Source: Echinometra lucunter
Taxonomy: Eukaryota; Echinodermata; Echinoidea; Camarodonta; Echinometridae
Reading direction: 5' to 3'
DNA: 64,000 bases
Assembly: GCA_029962745.1 (NCBI GenBank)
Contig: CM057154.1
Span: 962,955-1,026,954 of the forward strand
A program made the translations under genes and the position numbers. Positions 32,940-45,419 of the stretch are shown piece by piece. Position 1 is the stretch's first letter, and each line of letters begins with the position of its first letter. Below the pieces are notes generated by a model, which made no database searches, had not been told where the DNA came from, and worked only from the letters and a program-made list of their open reading frames with translations.

Positions 32940-34390
32940 TTTAAAGATCCTTTTCATTCTTCATTCTACCTTCATGTGAAAATGGTAGTATTCATGAAAA
33001 AAATATCCTATATTAATGTGCACTATGCACTATGTTATTTTCTGTTTTCTTTTATTGATGTGCCATAACCATGTACAGAAATTCTTTTTAATCCACCCAT
33101 TAATATATGCCAAATCAAAAATTTACTGGTATCAAGATATTAAATCACTGAATCATGTAAACATATCGACTGATGTTGTGTCAATCTAGACGTTGTGAAT
33201 ACTCGCTCCCCCTTTTTTTCCTTTCAGTTATGCCTTCTCCCTCCTCTCACGATCATTTTCTCTCATCTCCGCTCTAGTCCTTATCTCTCTCTCTCTCTCT
33301 CTCTCTCCCTCTCCTCTTCTTTTGCTATTCCTTCCCTCCTATCTCTATCCAAAAAGAATATCAATGATATGCATAGTATTTTGATAACCAGAAAGTTGCC
33401 TAGCATGACAATGTAATACCAATGAAGCAGAATTCACACATACGACTAAACTGACAAAAATGAACGTTAATCTTCATTGGGATCCATCCTGAACATAGCC
33501 GACCAGTCAATATTTGAACAGCTGAGCAGTCATCCTGCTAATTAATTAGCGACAAAGTACAATTCACAAATGGGCATGACTTCTTTCTTTTTCCTTTATC
33601 TTGTCGGAACTATGTGAATAGATGCATGGAACATTAATGTTTTCACTAAAATATATGTATGAACAAGTAACCAAATAGGTAACTCTACATCAGTAAATTA
33701 TGCAAAGTTATTAAAGTATGTAAAAAAAAAACAAAAAACAAAAACCGTGTTTCCAGGAGCTATGGCTGAGGGGAAAAATGTTACAACTCTACACCGATTT
33801 CTCGGGTGTTAATGACAATGATGTCAAACTTTCACTTTCTAAATAAGTTTTCTCCGGCATATTTTAGGGCAATATTATGTGGTTCATGGAAAACATAAAC
33901 TCCCCCCCTCAACAATTTTTCTTGCCCCTGCCCCTGCCCCTGCCCCCCCCCCCTCTCTCTCTCTCTCTGTCTTTCTCTGTCTCTGTGTTCACTGTGAATA
34001 ATAAGGTGAACGGAAACAAATATTTCATAGCTGGTCCTTATACGGAGATCCACGTGTACGTGCCCAGAGATCCCACTTTGTCACCAACTATCTACCCTTA
34101 TGATGGACGAGACAGACTTGTAATGTGAGAAGATAATAAAAAAAAATGGAATACAATGTTTCTTTTTTTTTTTTCCTTCTGTTTTAGGGACCATATGTTG
34201 GCTAGTATGCGTAGTACCTGTAAATATATGGCGGCGCGATGCATCTAATCTATCATCATCGTGTGGTTTGTGAGGGAATATCGGGTGTTATACGCACATG
34301 ACTTCATGATTTTAGTCAGGATTAAAGGATACCTTACCTTCATGTAGAGCATGCATGGTTTGATGTGAGAGATATCAAAGTTTAAATGTT
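32940..34390. other. Intergenic with CT-rich tracts
   Basis: CT repeats lie at 33286-33315 and 33952-33985, with a CCCCTG run at 33925-33950. Translations of these give Leu/Ser/Pro-rich frames that are not genes. Nothing else recognised. Confidence 0.55.
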
Positions 34391-34399
34391 GTACAGCGC

Positions 34400-34640
34400 C
34401 ATATATAATATGATATGATTGGATGACAATAAAACAGTTATGTGTTACAATATTCATGTATGCTATATGATATCATATGATATGATATGATCTGATCTGA
34501 AAAGATGCAGGATAAAGTTATATGAAACTGAATAACTATGACGTAATGCTAGGATATCAAACGTCATATTAGTTGTCAAAAAGAAGATATCTACATTAGC
34601 TTTCAGTGCAGTTCACTGTAAAATTCAGTCAAGGATTCAA
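34400..34640. repeat. Dispersed repeat, copy 1 (GATATGAT/GATCTGATCTGA)
   Basis: Shares with 36860-37050 the ordered phrases TATTCATGTATGCTATA, GATCTGATCTGA, GTTATATGAAA, AATGCT..ATATCAAAC and CATATTAGTT. Unclassified diverged repeat. Confidence 0.65.
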
Positions 34641-35109
34641 AGCCTGACCTGGCACCAAAGCCCTTTGGCAAGTTATATCTCTGTTTGCCACCGGTGTGTT
34701 TCATATCTTAATAGATTTGATAGATTACTTTTAAAAGTGTCTAGGGACATCGTGGATGTTACAGGTGCATAACAATCCATAATATTATTTCATTAATATA
34801 ATGCATAAAACGAAAATTAAATGTAAACACATTTCCTGCGAGGCAGGAGGAAACGTATTAGAAGAACCATGTGGCAGTTAAACTCAACGGGATATAGTGA
34901 ATAAATCTCAGGCTTTACTACCAGTTTCCGGGTTGTAGGAAGTGTGTGCTTATCGGTAGTGACTACTTATCGGAACTGAAGACTAAGAAGGATAAAACAC
35001 TTACTTTTCAAGGAAATGATAGTGGTGATTCCAGTGAAATTGAATTTTTCCTGGTGTATTACCAGTACTGATTCAAATATATATTAGCAGACATAAAACA
35101 GTATACTTA

Positions 35110-35540
35110 TCGGTCGGTATCCCACATTGTCTAATCCCATTTTGTCTACAACCAGTTTGTCTAATAACCATTTGGTCTAATTACCACTAATCTTAGTCAT
35201 TTACCATTTCATCCAATTTCCAGTTAGGCTATGCCAATTTCGTCCAATACCCACTTTGGTCTAACACCACTTAATCTATCTTATTGGACGAACTGGTAAT
35301 AGACCAAATAGTCAGACGAAATAAGGAAAACTAAGTAGACGGAGTGGCAATTAGACCATTTGATCATGAGACAAATGACAATTAGCCCAAGTGGGCATGG
35401 TGGGTATTAGACCAAGTGATGATTGGACCAAACGGCAATTAGACCAAACTGATAGCAGACCAATCGGGTTTAGCCATGGTGGTGTCAGACGATCTGGCAA
35501 TTAGACTAACTTGTAGTAGACCAAGTGGCTATAAACCGTT
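35110..35540. repeat. Foldback array of TTGGTCTAATTNCCA units
   Basis: The left half repeats degenerate ~20-bp units such as TTTGGTCTAATTACCA. The right half carries the same unit inverted (GGTAATTAGACCAA) about ten times. The two blocks meet near 35285. It ends in a C tract at 35541. Confidence 0.75.
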
Positions 35541-36600
35541 CCCCCCCCCCCCCCCCGGAATTTTCGAACCTTGCTTTTTTATTGAAAATTTTCAACCAAA
35601 AAAAATTGACCCAAATTGTGCAGCAGATCGTTCATTTTCAATTCTAAAAATGCAAAATCTCTCCCCCCCCCCCCGACGCTCACTTCACTCCCATCACGCT
35701 TCCGTGTTCCCCTCGAGTATTTCACATATTCTTGCCCCCCCCCCCCCCGGAAAAGTTCATGCGTACGCCGCACGGCCTTGTACATTAACATATCAAATAT
35801 ACGGTAGTATGCTCAAATGAATATGAAGGACGTTTGGAAAGACCCTATTTAATTGTTAATAATTTTCTTAGGTATGCTTTAACTGAAACGTATATGAGCA
35901 ATTCTTATTTAACTGCTTTAATATATCAAGATATAATTGTCACTGAAAAGTGTTTGGCAGGGATGCAATTTCATTTTCATGTCCCGTCGACCATGCTTTG
36001 TCATGTGGGGAATTCCGGGGGACAGAGGGACATGTCCCCCGTGATTTCTTTCCTAGGGTCACAATATCAAATGTACCCTCCCTTTCCTCATCACGACTTG
36101 AAATATTTTATTCTTTTTTTGAAGTAAAGAGGCACGTGAAAAAAGCAGGTGACCCCCTCCGTCCGAGTTATATCTTTTTTTGGTGGGTGATGGGGGGGGG
36201 GGGGGCTTGTCAGGGAATTTTGGATTTCCGCCCATGTGCTCTGTATAAAGTCACAGTATAGCGCTATCGGTGGTGTTCAATGTTTCCTCTGAATTGGAAA
36301 AAAACACAACCTCAGGTAATTATTTTGGCTTTCAAATACTTTTTAGGCAGTCTTTAAAGACCTCCAAGCTAAATGCAATCACTGTCCATATAGTCCATAA
36401 TATGATAATGTTCAAACCTGTTTGCACGCTGAATACATTCTATGTGAGTCTTTCAATCCTCAAAATGAATGGAGGGCCTGTCACAGCAGTAGGTCGATAT
36501 AACGACAAGTTTTTAAGTTTTAAGTTTCAAGAAAATGTGCTATTCTTCAAGCTTTATCAGCAAATCGCACCAATTCATTACTTAAAAAGAATGTTTTTTC
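35541..36600. other. C/G-tract-rich intergenic sequence
   Basis: Poly-C tracts at ~35541-35556, 35664-35674 and 35737-35748 and a poly-G tract at ~36190. A similar ordered sequence (ATTGAAAATTTTC, CAAATTGTGCAGCAGATCGTTC, GCAAAATCTC) appears inverted at 56930-57165, so this is a dispersed transposon-derived repeat. No gene. Confidence 0.5.
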
Positions 36601-36859
36601 GAACTTTTCAGCGACGTGCTGGGACTCGACAGCCCCTGAAAGTATAATGGAAATCCAATGGCTAAAATAAACAACAGTCAGTTTAACATACGATCAGAAT
36701 TTGCCGAGACTTTTTACAAATTTGGATTTCAAATTCTGCTTTAATCTCGAAATCTAGAAAATTTAGGCAGATTATCAATATTTCCACTGGTGTAAAAATG
36801 AATACTCATTCACTCTATCACAAAGACACATTATTAATGTGACTTTGATTTGATATGAT

Positions 36860-37050
36860 GTGACAATGATACGACATGTAATGAAAAGCTATTATGTGTT
36901 CAAATATTCATGTATGCTATAATATGATAAGATCTGATCTGATACGATGTATATTGTTATATGAAATTAAATAAATATGATGCAATGCTAAAATATCAAA
37001 CATCATATTAGTTCTCAAGTAGAAAATATTTATATAAGCATTTGCAGTTA
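36860..37050. repeat. Dispersed repeat, copy 2 (GATCTGATCTGA)
   Basis: Diverged direct copy of 34400-34640, about 2.4 kb downstream of it. Confidence 0.65.
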
Positions 37051-37584
37051 CTCAGAACTAATGTATATGTGCCATTTTTTCAATGTTTTGGACATGATTC
37101 GGTGTATCTAAACCACTGTCAATTGAGCAACAGTCAGTCACCTCATATTCGATCAGTGACGACATGATATATTTAGAGTAGGCCCATTTAATTTCTAATT
37201 GTTCGCTTTGCTCGCTCTCAATTTTAGATCTGGAAAGTAGGTACTCGGTCAAGAAGCATACCCCAACCTTTGAATATTTGTGCCCTTGATCTTGGTTTGG
37301 AAGAAAAAAAAATGGAACTGTCAATTTCGCATTTGTCCTTTTTTTTTAAATAGAAAAATATTAGCATATACTTCGAAAAACTCCAGTATTTTCAAAATCA
37401 TGAGTTTATAGCGGCGGAAATAAATCGGTATTATTATTTCCTGTTGACGCTGTTCAGTCATATGAGTATGTGCAATTGACTCATGCTGTGATTGTTTGAA
37501 TGATCAGGTATTATTTCAGATATATATTTTTACAGGGAGGCATAAATGCACTTTTGCTCTGGTGCAGCAGTCCACAAATTTAAT

Positions 37585-37700
37585 GATACGATGCTTGTTA
37601 TGGGCAAGGGCGGCGCTACTGGAAGGGGCAAGGGATTATTGGAGCGACTTGAGCACCTTGTGTGGTGGATACGTGCGCTATATAAATATCCAGTATTATT
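37585..37700 (+). mobile_element. SINE 3' tail
   Basis: GGAGCGACTTGAGCACC...GTGCGCTATATAAATATCC followed by AGTATTATTATT is a SINE/LINE tail of the same kind as 30058-30085 (GAGCGCTATACAAGAACCCA). No body recognised. Confidence 0.45.
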
Positions 37701-37929
37701 ATTCCCCAACACCACCTCCTCCCCCCCCCCCCCAAACACACATACACAAAGAAAGAACTCTCCGAATAAAAATCCTTATCTTTCTTTTGAGTCAGATTAT
37801 CATAAGACCCGTTTCCACTTTCTATTCTAGCACCAGCCCTGTTAATATTTCACTCTCTGAACAGTTCGACTGGATTGCACTCAAAAGGATTTGGAGAAAA
37901 TCGAAAGTTGATTGTACATACGGTTGAAG

Positions 37930-38950
37930 ATCGACGGTTGATAATGGGCGTTAACTTCTCAACTGAATTTCGGTTTCATAAACCATTAATTCTCCGTCTC
38001 AAATTTTGTTATGACAAACCATGAAATTTCTCTGCTAAATTCCTCCTACCTTTCACTTGATTGTTTTTCTCTCTTCCATTATCCTTCTCATCTGACTTTC
38101 TGTCATTCCAATCCATCTCACTCTTCCTTTCTTATACCCTTCCTCTTCTTCCCCCTTTCTACCCCCTCTCCCTCTTTCTATGATGGGCATCAGTGGGGGG
38201 GGGGGGGGGGAGGGGGACACGTCCCCCAAATTAAGGGAGGGGCACACAATTGTATCTGTCCCCCCCCCCCCCCAAAAAAAGAAAACAGTATGGAAGTTTT
38301 TTTTTTTTTTATAATAGCTTGTCAGCGAAATTTCGGGTAAGAAAAAGCCGAAGACTTTTTTTTCGCTTGTAAGCGACTTTTTCTGACACAAAGGAGACAC
38401 CCGTGGGAAAATTTCTAATGTATTTCCCCAAATATAAAACAGATTAGCCCCCCCCCCCCCCCCTGCATTTTCATGGTTTAGGTCATTGAAATAATACCCT
38501 GGATGTGGATATGGCTTCATTTATATATATATATACATTTTTTACTTGCTACAACCTTAACAAAAACGTCAGCCTTTAAAACGAGTAGTCATTAAACTCT
38601 TCGGAAGTTTGCCATCGCCATCCCACCTGCTAATGGTGACCTATCGCACGGGACAAATATTTGACGATATGAAGAATTTGATATCAAAGTTACAGTTTTC
38701 TTACAGTTATCAGGGCGTTGCACAGCGTAGATGATGACGAAGTTTAAAAAATATGTTTCCTGCGATAGAATTAATTCGCCAACACTATTCAAGAAGTTAA
38801 TTTGTTAATATTGAAATATTCTTAATTTGTTGCGTGTGGATATTTCGTATGTAGTAGCTGGTACGTTTGATGCTGAATACCTAAAGATTCACCACAACTA
38901 TCCTCGTTATTCATTTATCTATTCATTTATTTATATATTCATTTATCAAT
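37930..38950. other. Intergenic with paired G and C tracts
   Basis: G tract at ~38196-38210 and C tracts at ~38260 and ~38449. The sequence between (GACACGTCCCCCAAATTAAG) resembles the inside of hAT-like elements in this window, but clear ends are not visible. No coding exon. Confidence 0.45.
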
Positions 38951-38954
38951 CATT

Positions 38955-39103
38955 ATAATGATGATGGTGATGATGATGATAAATAATAATTATAACAACA
39001 ACAACAACAACAATAATGATAACAATAATAACCAATAATATTAATAATAATAATCATCATCATCACCACCACCACCACCATCATCATCATCATAATCATC
39101 ATT

Positions 39104-39164
<61 letters not shown>

Positions 39165-39176
39165 CCATCATCATCA
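38955..39176. repeat. ATC/ACA/AAT trinucleotide array
   Basis: GAT, AAC, AAT, CAC and long ATC runs. Simple sequence. Confidence 0.97.
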
Positions 39177-39179
39177 GGA

Positions 39180-41715
39180 GTAAGTTGTCACCAAATTCAG
39201 CACATTGACCCCACCTTTAATTATGACTGCAGTCGTATATACATAATCAGACTATTATCTACACCTCCGTTACTTGGTGCTGTATCAGACTTTTTCACGT
39301 TGGCCGTGGGCATTTATGTAAGCTTTTCAAAACTTGCCAATTATAGGGGTTGGCAGCGTTTGGTAGCTTACAAAGGAAAGGAAAGCAAATCTGTGCTGAG
39401 TCACTCTTATTCATGTTTTGAAATCTGAACAACACCATAACAAAATGTTGATCTCTATCTCCATAAACCCCAGTGGCTTATTATTGGTGAAAGCATTCTA
39501 CCAGTGCCCCTCCCCCAAACGATTTATTCAGAGTTTGGCAAACTTAAATGAACAAAACGTGACTCGCGTTCTTTTGTTGAGCACTAACTCAATAAAGATT
39601 TTCTAGCGCCATTTTGTGCCAAATTAGAACTGAGCTGGCCAAACTCTGTTCATAAATGATCCTGTTCCCCCCCCCCCCCCCATTACCCATCAGTGCCCTT
39701 TCCGCTGGGAAGCCCCAAATATTGATAAAACTAGTAGTGGTGCTTCCGGGATGATTGAAACACCGAGTTACCTTCTCTCTCGCCTCGCCCTTGTAAATCC
39801 GTATCTACATGGGTCACTGAAAAGAGTATTTCATTTTCATTTTTTCATTGCATTTATTCTCATATTTCTCAAGTAACATTTAAGTTTCAAATACAGAGTA
39901 CAAATGATAAGATAAAATTACAATCAATAAAAAGTACATACATAACATAATTACAAGCGATCAAAGTAGGGAAGTAGAAGTACTATAGGGACTGAGAAAA
40001 GTAAGAGAAATGTGATGGGACTTAAACATGAAAACAAGCTAGTAAAACTGTCGGCCCCGATGAAATAATTTGTGCTAACAAATGGAAAACGGATCTGATT
40101 AATGATCATGCGAATGCAAAAAAAAAAAAAAAAAAGGGGGGGGGGGGGAAAACACAAGAAAAAGAAATAAGAAAGAAAAAAGGCACATCTTTACAGTATG
40201 CAAAGATGTGCCCTTTCCTTGCTAAACTTTTCCAGTTATCCATAACAGGGAGTATACAAAGTGTCATTAAAATGGTAAATGAAAGTCCTGAGAGGATATA
40301 GAGACGTTATAGGATATAGAGACCGGGATCCTGTGAAAAGGGAGGGTAAAATGCCGAAAAACGCCTCTGACAGGAAAAGATGTATTCCTTTCTGAATGGG
40401 GTTTTAAGGGGTAGGAGAAGACCTTGTCCTTTAAACTAGCAAGTGTCGTGATCTGTTATGACCAAAATGAACATTTTCCGATTTTGATATATAATCCCAT
40501 GAAAAATTAGATCACTGGGATGTAGGCCACAGGAAGCACTAGCGGAATTGAAGAAGGGGTAAGCGGAGGGGGGGGGGGGGGGGGGGCAATGGGGAGGGGG
40601 GATGGGAGTGGGAATGGCAATCCGCCCTTCCAGACAGATTTTCCGACCATGAAGTATATGCAGCCCCCCCCCCCCCAGACACACACTCACAAACAGGGCC
40701 CTCAAAGAGATAGTTTCCTTTTTAATACTGACCTATTCTGATCATCGTATAAGCTCAGATGTGTTTCCCCGCCCCCACCAATGTCCCGATACGCGTCTGA
40801 AAAGAGATGAGTAATTTGGGAAGCTATTCTATACTGAATAATGATTCACCAGTCCTTAACAGGGTTCTATCAATCATCAACTTCTGAAAATGCACTCTGT
40901 TTGCTGATGACGCGGGATCTTCAAATAAACTCTATACACTCAGATACAAGGCGTAATGCTATAGCATCTATCAAAAGTAACGCGACGTTAAAACAACATT
41001 TACATATCCGAAATAGGGTTTAACACTTGCACAAATCCCCATGCACCCACAGAAAAACATATATACATTCAAAACGAACTTTTAGAGCATGAGTCTTAAT
41101 GCTGCCTCAGACCGAAGAAATTTTTTTAGCAAGTACGATTTCAGGCATGTTTAAAGGGTTGTTTGCAGGATTGTAGTCAAGACACTTAACCCCTCTCCTG
41201 CCTGTTGATTCTTCTTACCCAAAGCTATATAGACTAAACATTGTCCTCTTAGTTGCTTATGATAATTCATACAGTTTATGAGATTGGCAGTTGACATTTT
41301 AAAGTAGTTTTCGTCGTTTGACGATAATGAAACTTTTTGCAAAGGTGTTTCATTCATTTCATGCTAAACTCGTATTACAGGCGATGCTTTAGTAAGTTTA
41401 GTTGCATGACTGACTTGGACTTGTTTTAATCGCTTTGAAGCTTTGTTTCCTCCAACATTTATTGATTTATTTAAACATCTTCTATTTATTCATATATCAT
41501 TTTAATGATGATGATTATACTTATTATCTATTATCATTATCTTTATTGTTTTATTATTATTATTATTAGTAGTAGTAGTAGTATTAGTATTATCATTATC
41601 ATCACTATTATTTAGAAGCCATGAAATTGCAGTTCATTCTACAGGTATCTATACTCATTCCGGCCGATGTTTGTGCTATATAGAGATAACATAGCTTTGA
41701 TTGTGATAGTGGAGC
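39180..41715. other. Intergenic, simple repeats only
   Basis: Contains poly-C (39667-39682), A/G tracts (40118-40149), a perfect hairpin AAGGCACATCTTT...AAAGATGTGCCCTT (40180-40216), a G tract (40568-40587) and an ATT/AGT run (41548-41584). No exon recognised. Confidence 0.5.
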
Positions 41716-41719
41716 AGAC

Positions 41720-42737
41720 CAGGGCTCTGTTTCATAAAACTTGTTATCATTAACAACTGCCACATTTCTATGATTTCTAAATTTGCTCTTAGCCAATCAG
41801 ATGCAAGGATTTCAGTAGCTTATAACCAGTGGCGGCACCAAGGGGGGGGGGGGGGGGCATGGGGGCATTTGCCCCCCCCCCACTCAGAAGCTTTGCCCCC
41901 CCCCACTTGCCCCCCCAGAAATTTTGAGGACTGAAAAGAAAAATTATACAGTATATTTGTAAATAAGTAGATGTTGTCATAAGCATTATATTCAAGCTGA
42001 GAAGTGCTCTAAAATACCATTTTCTGCTCTTCAAAACTTCAAAATTTTCTAACTGTTGGCTTCTTCTCACACTATTAGTTTGTAATAAATTTATATCGCT
42101 TGTTATATCTTATAGTAAGGCAGACATTCCAGTGTGTAATACACAAGCTAATGTAATTGTTAAACTACAGTACATGGCGTGTATTCTGTCGTCAGCAATA
42201 TGTGTGTGTGTGTGTGTGGGGGGGGGACGTGGAGAACAAATACTCAAAGTCTGCCCCATTGGCGTAAATCCGGGGGGGGGGTGGGGGGATATATCCCCCC
42301 AATATTTCGAGAGGGAGGATGGTGTGTTCATACATCCTCCCCCACTTTTTGATATTCGAATTAATCAGTTAGTAAAACTTTTAATAATCTGTCATAAATA
42401 ACCATCTTATTTTAAAATTTCTATTTGAAAATGCAATTGAAAACCAGAAGTGGTTATTTTTTGGCTCGCTCGCTTGGCTCGCTCATCTTATTGTAGAATA
42501 TCTATTTGAAAATGTGATTAGAAACCAGAAAAGTGGTTATTTTTTGGCTCGCTCGCTTCGCTCATTCGCAAAATAAAAATTAGAACGTTTGTAAATTTGA
42601 CTGCCCCTGACCCCCAACATTTTCTTTTGCCCCCCATTTGCCCCCCCCCCCCCCACTTTAACAATCCTGGTGCCGCCACTGCTTATAACGGTTATTGCAA
42701 CTTGTTATTGATAACAAGTTTTATGAAATGGGGCCCA
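41720..42737. mobile_element. Palindromic MITE, GTTTCATAAA family, copy 2, split by a hAT-like insertion
   Basis: The outer arms CTGTTTCATAAAACTTGTTATC and, inverted, CCCATTTCATAAAACTTGTTATC bracket a ~160-bp palindrome whose centre holds AGCCAATCAGATGCAAGGATT. This is shared with 45274-45417 and 29178-29317. It is interrupted by 41827-42681. Confidence 0.85.
41827..42681. mobile_element. hAT-like non-autonomous element with perfect 8-bp target duplication
   Basis: The ends CAGTGGCGGCACCA and, inverted, CAGTGGCGGCACCAGG form TIRs. The flanking CTTATAAC occurs at 41819-41826 and again at 42682-42689, while the related empty palindrome at 45358 has it once. Eight-bp duplications and CAGTGGCG tips are hAT hallmarks. 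855 bp with long G and C tracts just inside the ends, no transposase. A truncated GGCGTAAATCC-family copy lies inside at about 42260-42590. Confidence 0.9.
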
Positions 42738-42933
42738 GTTCCTATCCGACTATCTAATAGACCTGTGTGAGAGATAACTGTTTGCAACGGACTTCTGTTA
42801 TGATGAAATGGGAAGTATGAGTTCCTTGTCTGTAGGATGCGGAAGAGAACTGTCACATTTCCTATGGTGTTTTGGTGCCAGAGTGGTGGGGCTTGCATCC
42901 TGTTGGATGGCAAAGAGAAAAAGAAAGGGGCAG

Positions 42934-43257
42934 GGGGTGTTTCATAAAGCTGTTCGTAAAGTTACGAATGACTTTACGAACGACTTGAATATGGCAAGCC
43001 AAGTGGGATTCTCAATCATTATAAATCGCATCAGCTAAAGGTGAAATATGCAGATGTAGATTGACATTACTGTGGTTTACAATCATTGTTATTGGGAAGT
43101 ATATTTTCGGCCAAAATTTCATTGAGATTATGGGGAAATGCAGTCACACTTTGTTGAAATGTCAGAAAAAAAACTTTGAGTATCCCAGTTGGCACTTCAT
43201 ATTCAAGTCGTTCGTAAAGTCATGCGTAACTTTACGAACAGCTTTATGAAACACCCT
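42934..43257. mobile_element. Palindromic MITE, GTTTCATAAA family, copy 3
   Basis: GGGTGTTTCATAAAGCTGTTCGTAAAGTTACGAATGACTTTACGAACGACTT-type arms of ~60 bp occur inverted at both ends (only the order of blocks is given here). The ~200-bp centre is non-coding. Confidence 0.85.
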
Positions 43258-43259
43258 CA

Positions 43260-44090
43260 GGTAGGGTACCAAGAGAGGAGAGGAGAAAGGAGGGAGGAGG
43301 GGGAAAGAGGGTGGAAAGAGCAGAATAAAGGAAGAAAAAGGGATAAGAAAGACAGAAAGAATACTTCAAATAAAGGGAAGTTGAAGAAGTATTCCTTATA
43401 TCGCGCCACTCACATTTCCCTTAATTCGCTTAATGATCTTCTTTTGTTTCTCCGGGGGGGGGGGGGGGGGGCGGCGGGAGAGCACTTGCCCCTCCCCCTG
43501 TATATAGTTACGTCAAGCTTGTAAGACCAATGCCTCCTTCCCCATAAGTGTACTCATGGCGCCAGTATTACATTCTTGAAATTTTTCTCAATCTGCATAT
43601 AATATTATTTTAACTTATTAATTTTGTATGATGGGGACCCCACTGGAAATAAGCTCTCGAGATTTCATGTGTCATCCTGCTGAAGCTCATTTAATTTTGT
43701 TCTATTTTTCTTTGACTGTAGTCTCTAATATTGTCGTGTGTTCGGGGCTTGGCGAATAAAATGAATAAACGTATCATTCAGAATGGCTCTATGTTGCAGA
43801 ACATTTAACAAATGCATACCAAAACTCATAAATGCTGGACGCTGTAACCGTTCCCATGGTCATTATATGGATTGTTTACAAAAGGCGGAATAGTATACAT
43901 GCATTAGATATTTGCATTAGAGACCGATTCACCCCATATTGGAAGTCAGTGGCACAGTAAGCTCGTTTTTCTGAAGGTTGATTATTTCGAAGTTCATCTT
44001 TCCAAAGGCTCTTTACTCTGAGTCCAAAGGCTTGTAACTCTGGAAATATATTTGGATTCATAATTGCAAAAATGGAAAGGGGGTTTATAA
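43260..44090. other. Intergenic, nothing recognised
   Basis: A purine-rich stretch (43270-43385), a G tract (43455-43471) and an AATAAA-containing phrase (43750-43770). No gene seen. Confidence 0.5.
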
Positions 44091-44100
44091 CGCTCATCAT

Positions 44101-44655
44101 TGGCGTAAATCCCGGGGGGGGGGGGGATAGGGGGATATATCCCCCACTTTTTTGAGAGGGGGGGATGGTGTGTACAAATATCCCCCCACACTTTTAAAGG
44201 AAGAAATGATATTTGAATTAATCTTTAAATATAAGTTTTATTAATCTGTCGTAAACAACCATCATATTTTAAAAATTTCTATTTGAAAATGCGATTGAAA
44301 ACCAGAAAAGCGTTTATTTTTGGGTCGCTTCACTCGCTCGTCATATTTTCAAATTTTCACTTGAAAATGCGATTGAAAACCAGAAAAGAGGTTATTTTTG
44401 GCTCGCTCGCTTCGCTCACTCATCATATTTTAGAATTTCTATTTGAAAATGCAATTGAAAAAGAGAAAAGTGGTAATTTTGGGCTCGCTCGCTCGTAAGA
44501 TAAAATTCAAAATGTGCGTAAGGGGGGGGGGGTGGTGGTCTGTGCAGGTGGGTGAGGGCGTGTGCTTTTACTTAAGTGTGAGTTCGAAAGAAAAAAAATC
44601 TGCAAAAATGTCGATCATCCCCCCACTCCTCAAAGTGGATTTACGCCGAAGACGC
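44101..44655. mobile_element. GGCGTAAATCC-family element with internal ~80-bp tandem repeats
   Basis: The left end TTGGCGTAAATCC and, inverted, the right end TTCGGCGTAAATCC form TIRs. ACGCTCATCAT occurs on both flanks, a target duplication of about 9-11 bp. Three internal units near 44287, 44364 and 44446 share GAAAATGCGATTGAAAA and TTTTTGGCTCGCTCGCTTCG. The same units occur within 42260-42590. Confidence 0.75.
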
Positions 44656-45270
44656 TCATCATATCGAAGATAAAATGAAGCCCTATCTAATTTTCAGAAA
44701 TAAGAGTGCCCTGGCGGATTCAGCCTCGTTACTAGGTGTCAACTCGTCAACTAACAACAGCACATAATTATATGACACATTTGATCGTAAATAACTCAAA
44801 AGTGAAAACTTTTATCAGCCTGAGGTTTTCACGGTGTAAAGTTGAAAGATGTCAGATTTATTTGTATTAGGTTTCATGGATATTCCTTTCGTAATATTTT
44901 TGAAACAATGTTTGGAATATCTAGTTTGGTTGCCACAGGTGTTGTGGAATTTCAGCTCGAGTGCACCGTTGCAATTGTCATGATTGTTGGACTCTGAAGT
45001 GATTAGTGATATACACACAGATTATATTGCCTCAATTTTTCAAAAAGTAAACGTTTAGTTTACAGAGCATTGTTTTGAAAATATTGACGAAGGAAAAGTT
45101 AACAAAATCTAGTCTGAATAAAACATCCATCAACTTTACACTGTGAAAGCCTAGAGGCTGATATGAGTAATGATTTTTGATTTATACATGATCAAAAGTG
45201 TCAAATGCAGTTGTTGCTGTTGTTGTTTTTACACCAAGTGAAGGATAAGCAAGCTTTTCATGTAACAGAG
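44656..45270. other. Intergenic, nothing recognised
   Basis: AT-rich sequence without supported coding or repeat structure. Confidence 0.5.
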
Positions 45271-45273
45271 CCT

Positions 45274-45417
45274 GGGGAGCGTTTCATGGAGTGTCTTGTC
45301 CTCAGTGATTTTTACTGACAAATTTGCCCTCAGCCAATCAGATGCAAGGATTTTAGTAGCTTATAACAGTTGTCAGTAAAAATCACTGACAAGAAGACAC
45401 TTCATGAAACGCTCCCC
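45274..45417. mobile_element. Palindromic MITE, GTTTCATGAA family, copy 4
   Basis: GGGGAGCGTTTCATGGAGTGTCTTGTC is mirrored by GACAAGAAGACACTTCATGAAACGCTCCCC. The inner stem TCAGTGATTTTTACTGACAA and the centre AGCCAATCAGATGCAAGGATT are also present. Intact relative of the split copy at 41720. Confidence 0.85.
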
Positions 45418-45419
45418 CA

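Noticed and set aside
38960..39175. CRISPR-like regular repeats
   Set aside because: Trinucleotide microsatellite in a eukaryotic genome, no spacers.
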